A DNA stretch of 64,000 nt from Glycocaulis abyssi (GTDB lineage: Bacteria; Pseudomonadota; Alphaproteobacteria; Caulobacterales; Maricaulaceae): contig NZ_CP163421.1 of the NCBI RefSeq assembly GCF_041429775.1, forward strand, positions 2,133,001 through 2,197,000, read 5' to 3'. Positions within the stretch are counted from its first letter, which is position 1. Each line of letters begins with the position of its first letter. Below are positions 1-9,211 of this stretch, in pieces. Made by a program: the position numbers and the translations under genes. A model generated the notes under the pieces. The model had not been told where the DNA came from and ran no database searches. It saw only the letters and a program-made list of their open reading frames with translations.

Positions 1-553
1 CGGAATCGGTGCGCACCCGTAGATAATGATCTTCCGCGCTCATCGAGAGGATGCGGGCCTTGCGCAAGGGATGGGGCAGCTTGCCCAGAAGGGCGTCAGA
101 GGGGCGGGCCGGCGCGGCACCGGAGGCGGCAATGCGGGCTGCCTGACGCAGATCCTCGATATGGCGTGCAATCCACGCAATGGCGACCACGAAGCCGGAA
201 ACAACCAGCACGAAAAACCACGTCACGGGCAAGGCACGCCAGTGCACCGCCCCGGCCATCAACACATTGATGGCAAACACCGCCGCCGTCACCGGCACAG
301 AGATGCAAAACGCGGCGATAACGTAATGGCACCAGCCGGGAAGGGCGGGAAACAGGCGCTGGGCCAGCGGCCCGGCTGTCCAGCCCACCACCGCGCCCAT
401 CACAATCAGCCCGACCCAGTAGACCCAGACCTGCGGCCAGCCCACCCGGCCCGTTCCATAAGGCCCCAGAATGGCCAGAAAGGTTCCCAGCGCGACCAGC
501 CAGACAGCCCTGACCGCCCATTTGCGCAAGGTCTGCGAGGCAGCCTTGGTCAC
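1..553 (-). CDS. LytTR-type membrane transcriptional regulator (partial, 3' end cut)
   Basis: The reading frame begins at a GTG at 553, preceded on the minus strand by AGGGAAGG; the nearby ATG at 557 runs into a stop after two codons. The product has about four hydrophobic segments in its first 125 residues, then a linker and the start of a LytTR-like DNA-binding domain (motif LRKARILSMSAEDHYLRV near residue 170). The window edge removes the rest of that domain. Alphaproteobacteria commonly carry such membrane-anchored LytTR regulators with an N-terminal GPYGTG motif, which is present near residue 30. The family call rests on this layout; the signal sensed and the targets are unknown. Confidence 0.65.
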   Translation of the reverse strand, partial: MTKAASQTLRKWAVRAVWLVALGTFLAILGPYGTGRVGWPQVWVYWVGLIVMGAVVGWTAGPLAQRLFPALPGWCHYVIAAFCISVPVTAAVFAINVLMAGAVHWRALPVTWFFVLVVSGFVVAIAWIARHIEDLRQAARIAASGAAPARPSDALLGKLPHPLRKARILSMSAEDHYLRVRTDS

Positions 554-747
554 GTCATACGTCCTTCCCTGTCATTCACGAAGCGGGAGTGGAAGGCTTA
601 CCGTCATTCACGAACAGGTCCAGTCCTGACGCGAATTTCCGCTTCTTGCACACAGCGCCTCACGCCATCTCTGGTCGCGCAAGGTCAGACGGGAACCCAT
701 CCGGCGCACCCTGCAGCCAACGACCCGTGAGACGGAGAACAAGCCTT

Positions 748-1245
748 ATGTGGACCATTCTTGCCAAGGCCGCTGTCCAATTGGCCGCTGCCATCGCGGC
801 AGGCGGCCTCTTCACCATTCCGCTGGCAGCCAGTCTTGGTGGATTTGATTGCGCCAGCGCGCGGGAAACCGCCACCCTCACCGTCAGGCTGACCGGGTTT
901 TCCAGCATTGAGGGCGAGCTGGATGTGGCCGTCTATGCCGACGCGGACAGCTGGCTGGGACGCGATCCTGCCGCCCGCACCCGCATCCCGGCCGGTACCC
1001 AGCCTGCAGAGCTGGTGTTTGAGGGGCTTGCCCCGTCCATCTACGCCGTCTTCGCATGGCATGACGAGAACTCGGACGGACGGCTCAATTCCGGGCCCAT
1101 GCGCATTCCCACAGAGCGGTTCGGATACAGCGCCGGTGCGCGCGGCCGCTTCGGCCCGGCCTCTTTTGACGCCGCGGCCATCACTCTGGAAAGCGGCATG
1201 CATCATATCGAATATATCCGTCTGGCAGGGGCGTCGGGACGATGA
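748..1245 (+). CDS. DUF2141 family secreted protein
   Basis: 165 residues. The ATG at 748 follows GGAG with good spacing; an upstream in-frame extension is unlikely to be coding. An N-terminal hydrophobic stretch (residues 5-27) looks like a signal peptide or anchor. The body has features of DUF2141: a beta-rich domain with FEGLAPSIYAVFAWHDENSDG (start quoted only) followed by an IPTERFGYSAGARGRFGP segment near the C-terminus. Function in the family is not established. Its stop overlaps the next gene's start by four bases (ATGA), so the two are probably co-translated. Confidence 0.75.
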   Translation: MWTILAKAAVQLAAAIAAGGLFTIPLAASLGGFDCASARETATLTVRLTGFSSIEGELDVAVYADADSWLGRDPAARTRIPAGTQPAELVFEGLAPSIYAVFAWHDENSDGRLNSGPMRIPTERFGYSAGARGRFGPASFDAAAITLESGMHHIEYIRLAGASGR

Positions 1246-1631
1246 ATATCGACGCGTTCACCAGCGCGCCCTGGCATATCCAGCTTCACACGCTCGCCGC
1301 CCTGGCGGCTCTGGGTCTGGGCGCCTTCCAGCTGATCGCGCCCAAGGGCACTTTGCCCCACCGCCAGCTCGGCTATGCCTGGGTGGGTCTCATGCTGGTC
1401 GTGGCCATCACCGCCATCTTCATTCAGGAAACCGGCGGGCTGAGCTGGATACATGTATTCGTACCGGTAACGCTGTTCGGCGTTGCAGGGCTGATCTACT
1501 ACGCCCGCAGGAAGCACGTCAGAGGGCATTCCATAACCGCAATCGCGCTATATGCGGGCGCCCTCCTCACCCCCGGCGCATTCACCCTTCTGCCCGGACG
1601 CCTCATGCACACCGTGGTCACGGGCGGATAG
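1242..1631 (+). CDS. DUF2306 family membrane protein
   Basis: 129 residues with four predicted transmembrane segments (about 20-35, 45-63, 69-87, 98-115). The motif KGTLPHRQLGYAWV between the first two helices is the hallmark of DUF2306 proteins. Overlaps the DUF2141 gene by ATGA, so the two form an operon. The biochemical role is unknown. Confidence 0.75.
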   Translation: MNIDAFTSAPWHIQLHTLAALAALGLGAFQLIAPKGTLPHRQLGYAWVGLMLVVAITAIFIQETGGLSWIHVFVPVTLFGVAGLIYYARRKHVRGHSITAIALYAGALLTPGAFTLLPGRLMHTVVTGG

Positions 1632-1739
1632 CGCCGCGTTGCGTCAAAGCCATACCTCTCCGGCACGCTTCGCCGCCCCAATGGGTTCTCATTGCACTGG
1701 CCGCGTGCGGGCTTATCATGGCGGCTCATGGGGGGATGG

Positions 1740-2294
1740 ATGCGCGAAGAACGCACCAGCAGATTTGTCCGGCTTTATGCCGGAGGAGAGGGGGAGGCTG
1801 CCGGTCCCGGTGCTCATCCCATGGATTCATGGTGTCCGCCCTGCCCGCCCCCGCGCCGCCATGGCAGCACACCTATCGATGCGATTGTCGGCATGGCCGT
1901 GCGGCTGGGCCTGGCTGCTGCCTTGTGGAGCTGGGCGAGAGCCAACGCCCTGCCGGTACACGACTGGAGTGACTGGCAGAACTGGTTCCGGCCCGATCCG
2001 GGGCTGGCCGCCGCAGCATCGGTCTGGTTTACAGGCATGGCCGATGCGCAAGCGATCGCCTTCCAGCTTGTCTTGTGGGGTACGCTTCTGCCGGTCATTC
2101 TGCTGGCTGGTTTTCTCACAAGGTTTGCCGGACTTGGCATACTCCTGTGCGCGGTGTTCTTCGTGATCGCCATCGAGCCGCAAGGATGGAGCTTTGCCCT
2201 GATCGCCGGTGCGCTGGGGCTTTATCTGGCCTTGCGCGGAGCCGGGCCTCTCTCCATTGACTGGGGCGCCATCCGGCTGACCCGGCTGGGGTAG
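1740..2294 (+). CDS. DoxX-like integral membrane protein
   Basis: 184 residues from the ATG at 1740, which follows a GGGGG tract; an upstream in-frame ATG at 1692 is possible but lacks a clear ribosome site. After a polar N-terminus of about 55 residues there are four hydrophobic segments. The third is followed by GFLTRFAGLGILL, which resembles the DoxX/SURF4-type pattern. The family call is tentative; small membrane protein of unknown role is the safe description. Probably in the same transcription unit as the DUF2306 gene, 108 bases upstream. Confidence 0.5.
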   Translation: MREERTSRFVRLYAGGEGEAAGPGAHPMDSWCPPCPPPRRHGSTPIDAIVGMAVRLGLAAALWSWARANALPVHDWSDWQNWFRPDPGLAAAASVWFTGMADAQAIAFQLVLWGTLLPVILLAGFLTRFAGLGILLCAVFFVIAIEPQGWSFALIAGALGLYLALRGAGPLSIDWGAIRLTRLG

Positions 2295-2381
2295 ACCAGG
2301 ACCCGGCATTCCTGTCCTATATTTAACTTCCCAAATCTCCAGAAGCGTTCCACGGTCTGTGCAAGGACAGGGGAAGCTCGA

Positions 2382-3002
2382 ATGATTCAGGAATTAATGA
2401 ATGCTGGCATCCAGATTGCACTTGCGCTGCTGGTGGTCTTTCTGGTCTGGCTGATTTTTGCACGCAAACGCTCCGGATTTCTGAAATTTGCCGGTCTTCA
2501 CGGCGCGCCCCTCAAGGCGATGGGCATAGCCCTGATTGCCGCGTTGATATTTGCCCCGCTTACCATTGCCATGTTCATGCTGCCGGGCCTGGCAGACGCT
2601 GCCACCGGCCCTGATACGGTTGCCGGGCGGGTTCAGGCGCTGGGCATAACACCCGAAACCATCGCCATCGTCCTAATCATCGCCTTCCTGAAGACATCAG
2701 GTTCCGAGGAGATCCTGTTCCGGGGCCTCATCGCCAAACGGCTGATTGCCTGGCTGGGCTTTGGTGTGGGCAACACGATCCACGCCCTGATCTTTGCCTC
2801 CATCCACCTTCTGATCTTCGTGGCACCGGGCGGCCCTGCCTTCGACCCGGTTCTGGCCGCGGCCCTGATGGGCGTCGGCTTCACCGGTGGCTGGGTGATG
2901 GCCTGGATCAATGAAAAGCGGGCTGACGGTTCCATCGCACCCAGCTGGCTGATGCATGGCCTGACAAACACGATTGCCTATCCCGTATTGGCGTTTCTTT
3001 AG
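2382..3002 (+). CDS. CPBP family intramembrane glutamic endopeptidase
   Basis: 206 residues, strongly hydrophobic throughout. The catalytic CPBP/Abi motif EEILFRG is at about residue 108-114; a His in FASIHLL (about 140) and a second His in LMHGLTNTI near the C-terminus complete the expected E-E-R / H / H set. The family includes Rce1-type CAAX proteases and bacterial membrane proteases, some linked to bacteriocin immunity. The ATG at 2382 is preceded by AGGGGAAG. Substrate unknown. Confidence 0.85.
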   Translation: MIQELMNAGIQIALALLVVFLVWLIFARKRSGFLKFAGLHGAPLKAMGIALIAALIFAPLTIAMFMLPGLADAATGPDTVAGRVQALGITPETIAIVLIIAFLKTSGSEEILFRGLIAKRLIAWLGFGVGNTIHALIFASIHLLIFVAPGGPAFDPVLAAALMGVGFTGGWVMAWINEKRADGSIAPSWLMHGLTNTIAYPVLAFL

Positions 3003-3110
3003 CTTGCAAGGCGCCGCCCCTGCGCGCCCAGTCTTGAACCGGCCGGGCGGGCGTGATGAGTTGGCATCAAGTCAATTGTCACCCTTCGCAAGCCCCGGAC
3101 TGCCTCGCCC

Positions 3111-4370
3111 ATGCTGATCTACAGAAATGTCGGTGCTGTCCTTGGCGGCGCCTTGCTGCTCCAGATTTCCGTGGGCGTGCTGGGTGTGTCGCTGCCGCTG
3201 GCCATGGCGGCAGCCGGATGGTCAGGCTCGACCATCGGGCTTGTCGCTGCCGCTTACGGGGCGGGCTTCATGGCCGGAGCCTGGATCGCGCCGGGATCAA
3301 TCCGGCGCATCGGGCATATCCGCGCCTATGCCGCCTTTGCCGGGCTTTCAGCGGCACTGATACTGATGCTGGCGCTGGAATCCCATGTCGTCTGGTGGCT
3401 CGCCGCCCGCTTCGGGTTTGGTGTGTGCACCGCTGGCCTCTTCGCCGTTGCGGAAAGCTGGATCGCCGATGCCACCCCGTCCCAGCGGCGCGGCGCGGTG
3501 ATCTCCGCCTATCAGATCATTGGCAGGGCCGGTCTGATCCTCGGGCCCTTTATCATCGCCCTGTCCGGGCTTGAACTGACCCAGAGTTTCATCGTCGCCG
3601 GGATATTCCTCGCGCTGGCCCTGGTGCCGATGACCGTCACAAGGCGCGCCCAGCCTTCCATTCCCGATGGCGAGCGCGCGCCGCCCTGGCGGGTGTTTGC
3701 CATTGCCCCTACCGCAGCCGTGGCGGCTTTTGCAGCAGGTCTGGTCAATTCCGGCCTGCTGGCGTTTGTACCGATCTGGGCCGACAGTCTGGACGCCGCC
3801 CGCGCCACAGGCGCAGCCGCCCTCATCATGGCCGTGATCTACGGCACCTCCATGGTCGTGCAATGGCCCGTGGGGCGCATCTCCGACAAGCTTGACCGGA
3901 GGCTGGTAATTGCCGTCAGCGCGGGCCTTGCCGCCATCATGGCAGGCGTGCTGGCGCTGTTCAGCGCGCCCGGCCTTCTCTGGGGCGCGGTGATGGCAGG
4001 CGCCTGGGGCGCGGCAAGCCTTTGCTATTACGGCGTGGCGGTGGCCCATGCGGCCGACCGGGCCAAGGTGGAGGAACTGCCAGCCATCGCCTCTGGCGTG
4101 CTGCTGCTCTGGGCCGCCGGATCCATGGTGGGGCCGCTCATTGCCGGTTTCGCCTATGAAAGCCCGCTGGCCAGCCGCGGTCTTTTCCTTGTCGGCCTGA
4201 CGGGCAATCTGGCCTTGTGCGTGTTCGCCCTCCTGCGCTCGCGTGCCCGCGTCGCGGTACCCCAGGAAGAACGCGAACCCTTCGTCAATCTTATGGCCAC
4301 CTCCGCTGAGCTGGCCGAGATCGACCCGCCCGAAACAGAAGGCGCGCCAAGGCGCGAGGAGGATATCTAG
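3111..4370 (+). CDS. MFS transporter (YcaD-like)
   Basis: 419 residues with about 12 transmembrane segments. The segment RFGFGVCTAGLFAVAESWI followed by RRGAVISAYQI resembles the YcaD branch of the major facilitator superfamily. A hydrophilic tail of about 40 residues follows the last helix. The start ATG at 3111 sits directly before the first helix. The stop TAG overlaps the GTG of the next gene. Substrate cannot be told from sequence. Confidence 0.85.
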   Translation: MLIYRNVGAVLGGALLLQISVGVLGVSLPLAMAAAGWSGSTIGLVAAAYGAGFMAGAWIAPGSIRRIGHIRAYAAFAGLSAALILMLALESHVVWWLAARFGFGVCTAGLFAVAESWIADATPSQRRGAVISAYQIIGRAGLILGPFIIALSGLELTQSFIVAGIFLALALVPMTVTRRAQPSIPDGERAPPWRVFAIAPTAAVAAFAAGLVNSGLLAFVPIWADSLDAARATGAAALIMAVIYGTSMVVQWPVGRISDKLDRRLVIAVSAGLAAIMAGVLALFSAPGLLWGAVMAGAWGAASLCYYGVAVAHAADRAKVEELPAIASGVLLLWAAGSMVGPLIAGFAYESPLASRGLFLVGLTGNLALCVFALLRSRARVAVPQEEREPFVNLMATSAELAEIDPPETEGAPRREEDI

Positions 4371-4648
4371 TGCTGATAGCGATCCTTATAGGGGTGATAA
4401 TCGGCGTGGCGGCAGCCTTCAGCCTGCGCGGACGGCTGAACGCGCTGCCATTCCTGACATGGATTGGCTGGCTGCTCGTCGGTGCCGGCATTCCGGTGCT
4501 GACAGGCCAGCTTGGATTTCTGGCACTGGCGGAGAGCTCCGGAGAGGCTGCGGCGCTGGCCATCCCGCTGCTGGTTACAGGGCTGGGCGCCGGTATTGGC
4601 TGGGCGGCCTGTGTAGCCGGTCTGCGCCTGACCTACAGGCAGCCATGA
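4370..4648 (+). CDS. small membrane protein of unknown function
   Basis: 92 residues starting at GTG 4370, sharing one base with the stop of the MFS gene (TAGTG), which indicates translational coupling. Three hydrophobic segments (about 2-18, 25-50, 60-85). No family recognised. It may be an accessory subunit of the transporter, but only the gene order suggests this. Confidence 0.6.
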   Translation: MLIAILIGVIIGVAAAFSLRGRLNALPFLTWIGWLLVGAGIPVLTGQLGFLALAESSGEAAALAIPLLVTGLGAGIGWAACVAGLRLTYRQP

Positions 4649-4770
4649 CAGGCTACACGCCTCGCGTTGCACTGCGGCAAGGCGATGGTATAAGCCGACG
4701 CGAAACATCTCCTGTGACGGGCCGCATCCGCCGGTCCGCCCCTCCCCGGTAACAAGGTGAGTGCTGCCCC

Positions 4771-5964
4771 ATGAATATCCACGAGCATCAGGCCAAGGCC
4801 GTCCTGAAGGCGTTTGGCGCGCCTGTCGCTGACGGTGTTGCGATCTTTTCCGCCGATGAAGCCGGCGCGGCAGCCGACAAGCTGCCCGGACCGCTCTGGG
4901 TCGTGAAGTCGCAGATCCATGCCGGTGGCCGGGGCAAGGGCAAGTTCAAGGAGCTGCCCGCCGACGCCAAGGGCGGCGTACGCCTCGCCTTCAGCCGCGA
5001 TGAAGTGATCGCCCACGCCAAGGACATGCTGGGCAATACGCTGGTCACCCATCAGACCGGCCCGGCCGGCAAGCAGGTGAACCGGCTCTATATCGAGGAC
5101 GGGGCCGATATCGAGACCGAGCTTTACCTGTCCCTTCTGGTCAATCGCGAGACAGGCCGCGTGGCCTTTGTCGTCTCCACCGAAGGCGGGATGGATATCG
5201 AGGCGGTCGCCGAAGAGACGCCGGAGAAAATCCTCACCATCAATATCGACCCGGAAACGGGCGTCACCTCAGGCGATGCGGCAAAAATCGCCGATGCGCT
5301 GAAGCTTTACGGCACCGCGCGCGAGGACATGCTGTCGCTGGCTCCCATCCTCTACCGGGCCTTCACCGAGAAGGATATGAGCCTTCTGGAAGTAAACCCG
5401 CTCATCGTGATGAAGGATGGGCACTTACGCGTGCTCGACGCGAAAGTGTCCTTTGATGGCAACGCGCTCTTCCGCCATGAGGACATCCAGGCCCTGCGCG
5501 ACCTCACCGAAGAGGACGAGAAGGAAATCGAGGCGTCAAAATACGACCTCGCCTATGTGGCGCTGGACGGCAATATCGGCTGCATGGTCAATGGCGCCGG
5601 TCTTGCCATGGCGACGATGGACATCATCAAGCTCTATGGCGCGGAGCCAGCCAACTTCCTCGATGTGGGCGGGGGCGCATCCAAGGAGAAGGTGACGGCC
5701 GCCTTCAAGATCATCACCGCCGACAAGAACGTCAAAGGCATCCTCGTGAACATCTTTGGCGGCATCATGCGCTGCGATGTGATCGCCGAAGGCGTGGTCG
5801 CCGCGGTGAAGGAGGTGGGCCTGAAAGTGCCGCTGGTCGTGCGCCTTGAAGGCACCAATGTCGATCAGGGCAAGAAAATCCTCAACGAGAGCGGGCTGGA
5901 CATCACCTCCGCCGACGATCTCGACGATGCCGCCCAGAAAATCGTCAAGGCGGTGCAGGGGTAG
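4771..5964 (+). CDS. sucC: succinate--CoA ligase (ADP-forming) subunit beta
   Basis: 397 residues, full length for the family. Begins [16 protein letters not shown], the standard SucC start, followed by an ATP-grasp domain (GGRGKGK near residue 50-57; EVNPLIV near 206-212) and a C-terminal CoA-ligase domain ([16 protein letters not shown] near 327-342). With SucD it converts succinyl-CoA, ADP and phosphate to succinate, CoA and ATP in the TCA cycle. Normally sucD follows immediately; here 1.8 kb of unrelated genes intervene. A purine-rich AAGGTGAG precedes the ATG. Confidence 0.97.
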   Translation: MNIHEHQAKAVLKAFGAPVADGVAIFSADEAGAAADKLPGPLWVVKSQIHAGGRGKGKFKELPADAKGGVRLAFSRDEVIAHAKDMLGNTLVTHQTGPAGKQVNRLYIEDGADIETELYLSLLVNRETGRVAFVVSTEGGMDIEAVAEETPEKILTINIDPETGVTSGDAAKIADALKLYGTAREDMLSLAPILYRAFTEKDMSLLEVNPLIVMKDGHLRVLDAKVSFDGNALFRHEDIQALRDLTEEDEKEIEASKYDLAYVALDGNIGCMVNGAGLAMATMDIIKLYGAEPANFLDVGGGASKEKVTAAFKIITADKNVKGILVNIFGGIMRCDVIAEGVVAAVKEVGLKVPLVVRLEGTNVDQGKKILNESGLDITSADDLDDAAQKIVKAVQG

Positions 5965-6076
5965 GAGGTCAGTCACGTTCAGTATTTATGTGACAGTGAT
6001 TTAGTTTTGAGACACACTCCAGCTCAAGTGTCGCATGCATGACGAGCTACACATCGTCGTATCAAAGGAGGTGATT

Positions 6077-6952
6077 GTGCCGCCCGAAGGCGATATTGTT
6101 CTCAATATTAAATTTGACCCCGCAGATTCGCCAGCACGAGTCTTCTCGATTGCTGGCGACCTCATTCAGGGGCTGGAAGATTTCGACGGCGCGATAATCG
6201 ATTCCATAGACTCAAAAATAAAGACCTCCTTCATTTTGGAGGATGTCGAAAAATCCAGCTTACGCGTTGTTCTGCATAACGTTCTCAAGAATATTGATGA
6301 CGATGCCTTAAAGTCGCTCGATATTAAAAAGCAAATTGGCACATATCTTTTAAAGGGCAAATATATAGCCCTCCAGTGGCTCGACAGTGCGCCAGATCAG
6401 TCTGCGCCTCCCCGTTTGGAAGACCTCACAGAGAATCTTCGACGGTTAGCGGAAGAATCCGACGCTCGGCATTTGCCAGACTATCCACCGCCGAACCCTA
6501 CGCGCATAGCTCAATCGCTAGAAAACATACAGCGTGTCAAAGCGCGCTTTAAACCTGGCGAGGAACTAACGATTACGCTGGGTCCCGACGACTATCGTGT
6601 CAACACCGGTCGGGTATGGTCACCGCTTGAAGCTGTTTCAGATTCTCCGGAACAAGAGCTTTCTAATGAAGTTGACCTCGTTTTGACGATTCATACAGTC
6701 CCTTTCATTGGAAAGTCAAAGTGGCGCTTTAAGCACGGCAAGAGATCATTTACTGCCGCAATAATCGATGAAACTTGGCTGAGCGAATTTCATGCTGGAA
6801 AACACGCCCTAAAGCCAAACGATGCTCTGCGTGTGCGGGCTAAATTTGAATATACGTATGATGAAAGGGGTGCGCTGACGGACGAAGAGGTATCTGTCAT
6901 TAAGGTCTACGGCGTTATACACTCTCCACCTCCTCAACAACCGATGTTGTGA
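6077..6952 (+). CDS. unrecognised protein inserted between sucC and sucD
   Basis: 291 residues from GTG 6077, preceded five bases upstream by a near-perfect Shine-Dalgarno (AAAGGAGG at 6064-6071). An in-frame ATG at 6035 would add 14 residues but has no ribosome site. The base composition is markedly more AT-rich than the flanking suc genes, and codon use is atypical. The protein is soluble, with no membrane segment or signal peptide. A central proline-rich linker (about residues 120-150) separates two parts; the C-terminal part looks beta-rich, ending in FEYTYDERGALTDEEVSV. I do not recognise a characterised family. A horizontally acquired cargo gene is the best description. Confidence 0.7.
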   Translation: MPPEGDIVLNIKFDPADSPARVFSIAGDLIQGLEDFDGAIIDSIDSKIKTSFILEDVEKSSLRVVLHNVLKNIDDDALKSLDIKKQIGTYLLKGKYIALQWLDSAPDQSAPPRLEDLTENLRRLAEESDARHLPDYPPPNPTRIAQSLENIQRVKARFKPGEELTITLGPDDYRVNTGRVWSPLEAVSDSPEQELSNEVDLVLTIHTVPFIGKSKWRFKHGKRSFTAAIIDETWLSEFHAGKHALKPNDALRVRAKFEYTYDERGALTDEEVSVIKVYGVIHSPPPQQPML

Positions 6953-7116
6953 CTGGAGCTAGCAGAAGTCCACTAGGGTGCCGTCGTCGCCACAGCAACC
7001 GGTTAGGCCCGTGAGTTCGGTCATTATAGCCTAGCTCAAAGCAGCATACTAAACGCCTTGAGCTTAGACACATTCCCACGTATTATGTGTAACACAGGAT
7101 ATGTGGAGCGTAGGCC

Positions 7117-7392
7117 GTGACCAAGAATCTCACACTGGCCATCGAGGATGAGCTTCTCGACCGGGCGCGGATTATCGCCGCCATACGGCGCACCAGCGTC
7201 AATGCGATGGTGCGCGAGTATCTGGAGCGCGAGGTGCGCCGGGAAGGCGATGACGCCAGACGTGCCGACGCGTGGGCTGCCTTCTTTCGCGAAACTGGCA
7301 CTCCCCGCAGCGGCCCTGAAGCCGGGGAAGGCGTGAAATTCGACCGCGAAGAACTCTACAACGAGGTTCTGCGTGAACGCGGCCTTCTTTGA
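7117..7392 (+). CDS. antitoxin of a PIN-toxin module (ribbon-helix-helix type)
   Basis: 91 residues from GTG 7117 (GGAG at 7104-7107). The first 45 residues, with TKNLTLAIEDELLDRARI followed by TSVNAMVREYLEREV, read as a ribbon-helix-helix fold of the CopG/VapB kind. The C-terminal half would be the toxin-binding tail. It overlaps the PIN gene by 20 bases, the usual antitoxin-toxin order. Such antitoxins neutralise the RNase and usually autoregulate the operon; no operator was identified in the 164 bases upstream. Confidence 0.8.
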   Translation: MTKNLTLAIEDELLDRARIIAAIRRTSVNAMVREYLEREVRREGDDARRADAWAAFFRETGTPRSGPEAGEGVKFDREELYNEVLRERGLL

Positions 7393-7786
7393 CACCAACA
7401 TCATCTTCTACGCGGCCAGCGGCGGCGATAGGGCGAAACGCGAGACGGCGCGTGGCCTGCTGCAGTCGCGCCGGGTTGTCGTGTCGACCCAGGTCCTGAT
7501 GGAAACCTACGCCTCCCTTTTGAAAAAACTGAAGCTCACGCCTGACGAGGCGCGCCTGTGGGTCGATATGGTAGCGCAGGAAACTGTTCTTGCCGTGGAG
7601 CCCGCTGATGTTATCGCGGCGCTCGACACGGCCCGCCGCTTCGAGATTTCTCATTGGGACGGTCTGATCCTGCAGGCCGCCGGGAAGGCCGGACTGTCTC
7701 TGGTGTACTCCGAAGACCTCAATCACGGGCAGATGTATGGCCCGGTCAGGGTCTGCAACCCCTTCATCGAAGATTTCCTCGCTTAG
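7373..7786 (+). CDS. PIN-domain ribonuclease toxin (VapC-like)
   Basis: 137 residues from GTG 7373, lying inside the 3' end of the antitoxin gene. The PIN acidic residues are all present: D7 in FFDTNI, E44 in LMETYASL, D96 in SHWDGLIL and D115 in YSEDLNHG, consistent with an active Mg-dependent RNase. The family typically cleaves tRNA or other structured RNA. It ends only 17 bases before the sucD ATG, so sucD is likely transcribed through this toxin-antitoxin operon. Confidence 0.88.
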   Translation: MNAAFFDTNIIFYAASGGDRAKRETARGLLQSRRVVVSTQVLMETYASLLKKLKLTPDEARLWVDMVAQETVLAVEPADVIAALDTARRFEISHWDGLILQAAGKAGLSLVYSEDLNHGQMYGPVRVCNPFIEDFLA

Positions 7787-7803
7787 ACAAAAGGTTCTCC
7801 CCC

Positions 7804-8712
7804 ATGTCCGTACTCGTCAACAAAGACACCAAGGTTCTCGTTCAGGGCCTGACCGGCAAGACCGGCACCTTCCACACCGAGCAGGCGCTGGCCTATTACG
7901 GCACCCGCATGGTCGGCGGCATCCACCCCAAAAAGGGCGGCGAGAGCTGGACAAGCGGCATGGACGGTGCGGCCTCGCTGCCGATCTTTTCAACCGTGGC
8001 CGAAGGCAAGGAGCGCACTGGCGCAACCGCCTCTGTCGTCTATGTCCCGCCTGCGGGCGCTGGCGCGGCCATTATCGAGGCGATTGATGCGGGCATCGAG
8101 CTGATCGTGTGTATCACCGAGGGCATCCCGGTCATGGACATGGTGAAGGTGAAAGCCCGCCTGGAGAAATCCAGCTCGCGCCTTCTGGGCCCGAACTGCC
8201 CCGGCGTGCTGACGCCTGAAGAGTGCAAGATCGGCATCATGCCGGGCAATATCTTCAAGAAGGGCTCGGTCGGCGTGGTGTCGCGTTCCGGCACGCTGAC
8301 CTATGAGGCCGTGTTCCAGACCACGGCTGAGGGTCTCGGCCAGACGACGGCCGTCGGCATTGGCGGCGATCCGGTAAAGGGAACGGAGTTCATCGACGTG
8401 CTGGAGATGTTCCTGGCCGATGACGAGACCAAGTCGATCATCATGATCGGCGAGATCGGCGGTTCAGCCGAAGAGGAAGCGGCTCAATTCCTGCGCGATG
8501 AAGCGAAGAAAGGCCGTAAAAAGCCCATGGCCGGCTTCATTGCCGGACGCACCGCGCCTGAAGGCCGCACGATGGGCCATGCCGGCGCGATCGTGGCTGG
8601 CGGCAAGGGCGATGCGCAAAGCAAGATCGAGGCGATGAAATCCGCCGGGATTGCCGTATCCGACAGCCCGGCGCGCCTCGGCAAGACGCTGGTCGAGGTC
8701 CTCAAGGGCTAG
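7804..8712 (+). CDS. sucD: succinate--CoA ligase (ADP-forming) subunit alpha
   Basis: 302 residues. The ATG at 7804 gives the canonical start [22 protein letters not shown] CoA-binding Rossmann domain is followed by the phosphohistidine region (motif [12 protein letters not shown] near residue 258-269; His is the phosphorylated residue in the family). Works with SucC at 4771-5964. The longer in-frame extension upstream belongs to the toxin gene region and is not part of the protein. The 3' end overlaps the convergent BLUF gene by 11 bases. Confidence 0.97.
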   Translation: MSVLVNKDTKVLVQGLTGKTGTFHTEQALAYYGTRMVGGIHPKKGGESWTSGMDGAASLPIFSTVAEGKERTGATASVVYVPPAGAGAAIIEAIDAGIELIVCITEGIPVMDMVKVKARLEKSSSRLLGPNCPGVLTPEECKIGIMPGNIFKKGSVGVVSRSGTLTYEAVFQTTAEGLGQTTAVGIGGDPVKGTEFIDVLEMFLADDETKSIIMIGEIGGSAEEEAAQFLRDEAKKGRKKPMAGFIAGRTAPEGRTMGHAGAIVAGGKGDAQSKIEAMKSAGIAVSDSPARLGKTLVEVLKG

Positions 8713-9211
8713 CGCGTGTGACTGACCGGAGATTCATGACCGCGTGATGGTCGTGGATCTCCCGCAGCCGTGCGAGCAGTGCCTCACGCTCCAGCTCGCG
8801 CCAGCCGCTGCTCGCTCTCACCGGCAAGGGTGCGTCGCCGGCATTGGCAAAAGCCATGGCCCAGTCGTCAAACCGGCGTTCGCTGGCGGGCTCGTTCAAC
8901 AGCAGCGTGACCTCTGTATGGCGTGTATCGTTGCAGATGCGCGCGTAAACCTCATCGATGGCGGCCTTTGGCCCTTCCAGCATCTGGATGAACCGCCCCC
9001 GGTCATAGACCAGCACGCCGGTAATACCGGCTCGCGGGTTGTAACGCTCACAGGCCGCCATGATGTCCGCGAGCTCTGACCGGAAATGGCCCTGCCCGCG
9101 CGCAATGGCCACTGCGGAAATATAGACCAGCCGGGTAAGCGCTGCGGCCTCGCCCGGGCAGGGCGTGCCTTTAAGACGTAACCGGCGCCTATAGCTTGTT
9201 GATGAACTCAT
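8702..9211 (-). CDS. BLUF domain blue-light sensor protein
   Basis: 169 residues from ATG 9211, which overlaps the stop of the upstream gene (ATGA). The BLUF domain starts at about residue 26 (LTRLVYIS): Y30, N58 and Q76 match the flavin-contacting Tyr, Asn and Gln of the family, and W117/M119 lie in the DDWAMAF segment. After the domain only about 45 residues remain, with a helical tail rich in Arg, Glu and Leu. It is therefore a short stand-alone BLUF that probably signals through a partner. Translational coupling points to the degenerate GGDEF/EAL-like protein encoded just upstream. Confidence 0.9.
   Translation of the reverse strand: MSSSTSYRRRLRLKGTPCPGEAAALTRLVYISAVAIARGQGHFRSELADIMAACERYNPRAGITGVLVYDRGRFIQMLEGPKAAIDEVYARICNDTRHTEVTLLLNEPASERRFDDWAMAFANAGDAPLPVRASSGWRELEREALLARLREIHDHHAVMNLRSVTRASP

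Noticed and set aside
26-730. Long plus-strand ORF at the left edge
   Set aside because: It is the antisense frame of the LytTR-type gene; its Arg/Gly/Pro/His-rich composition is typical of GC-rich shadow ORFs.
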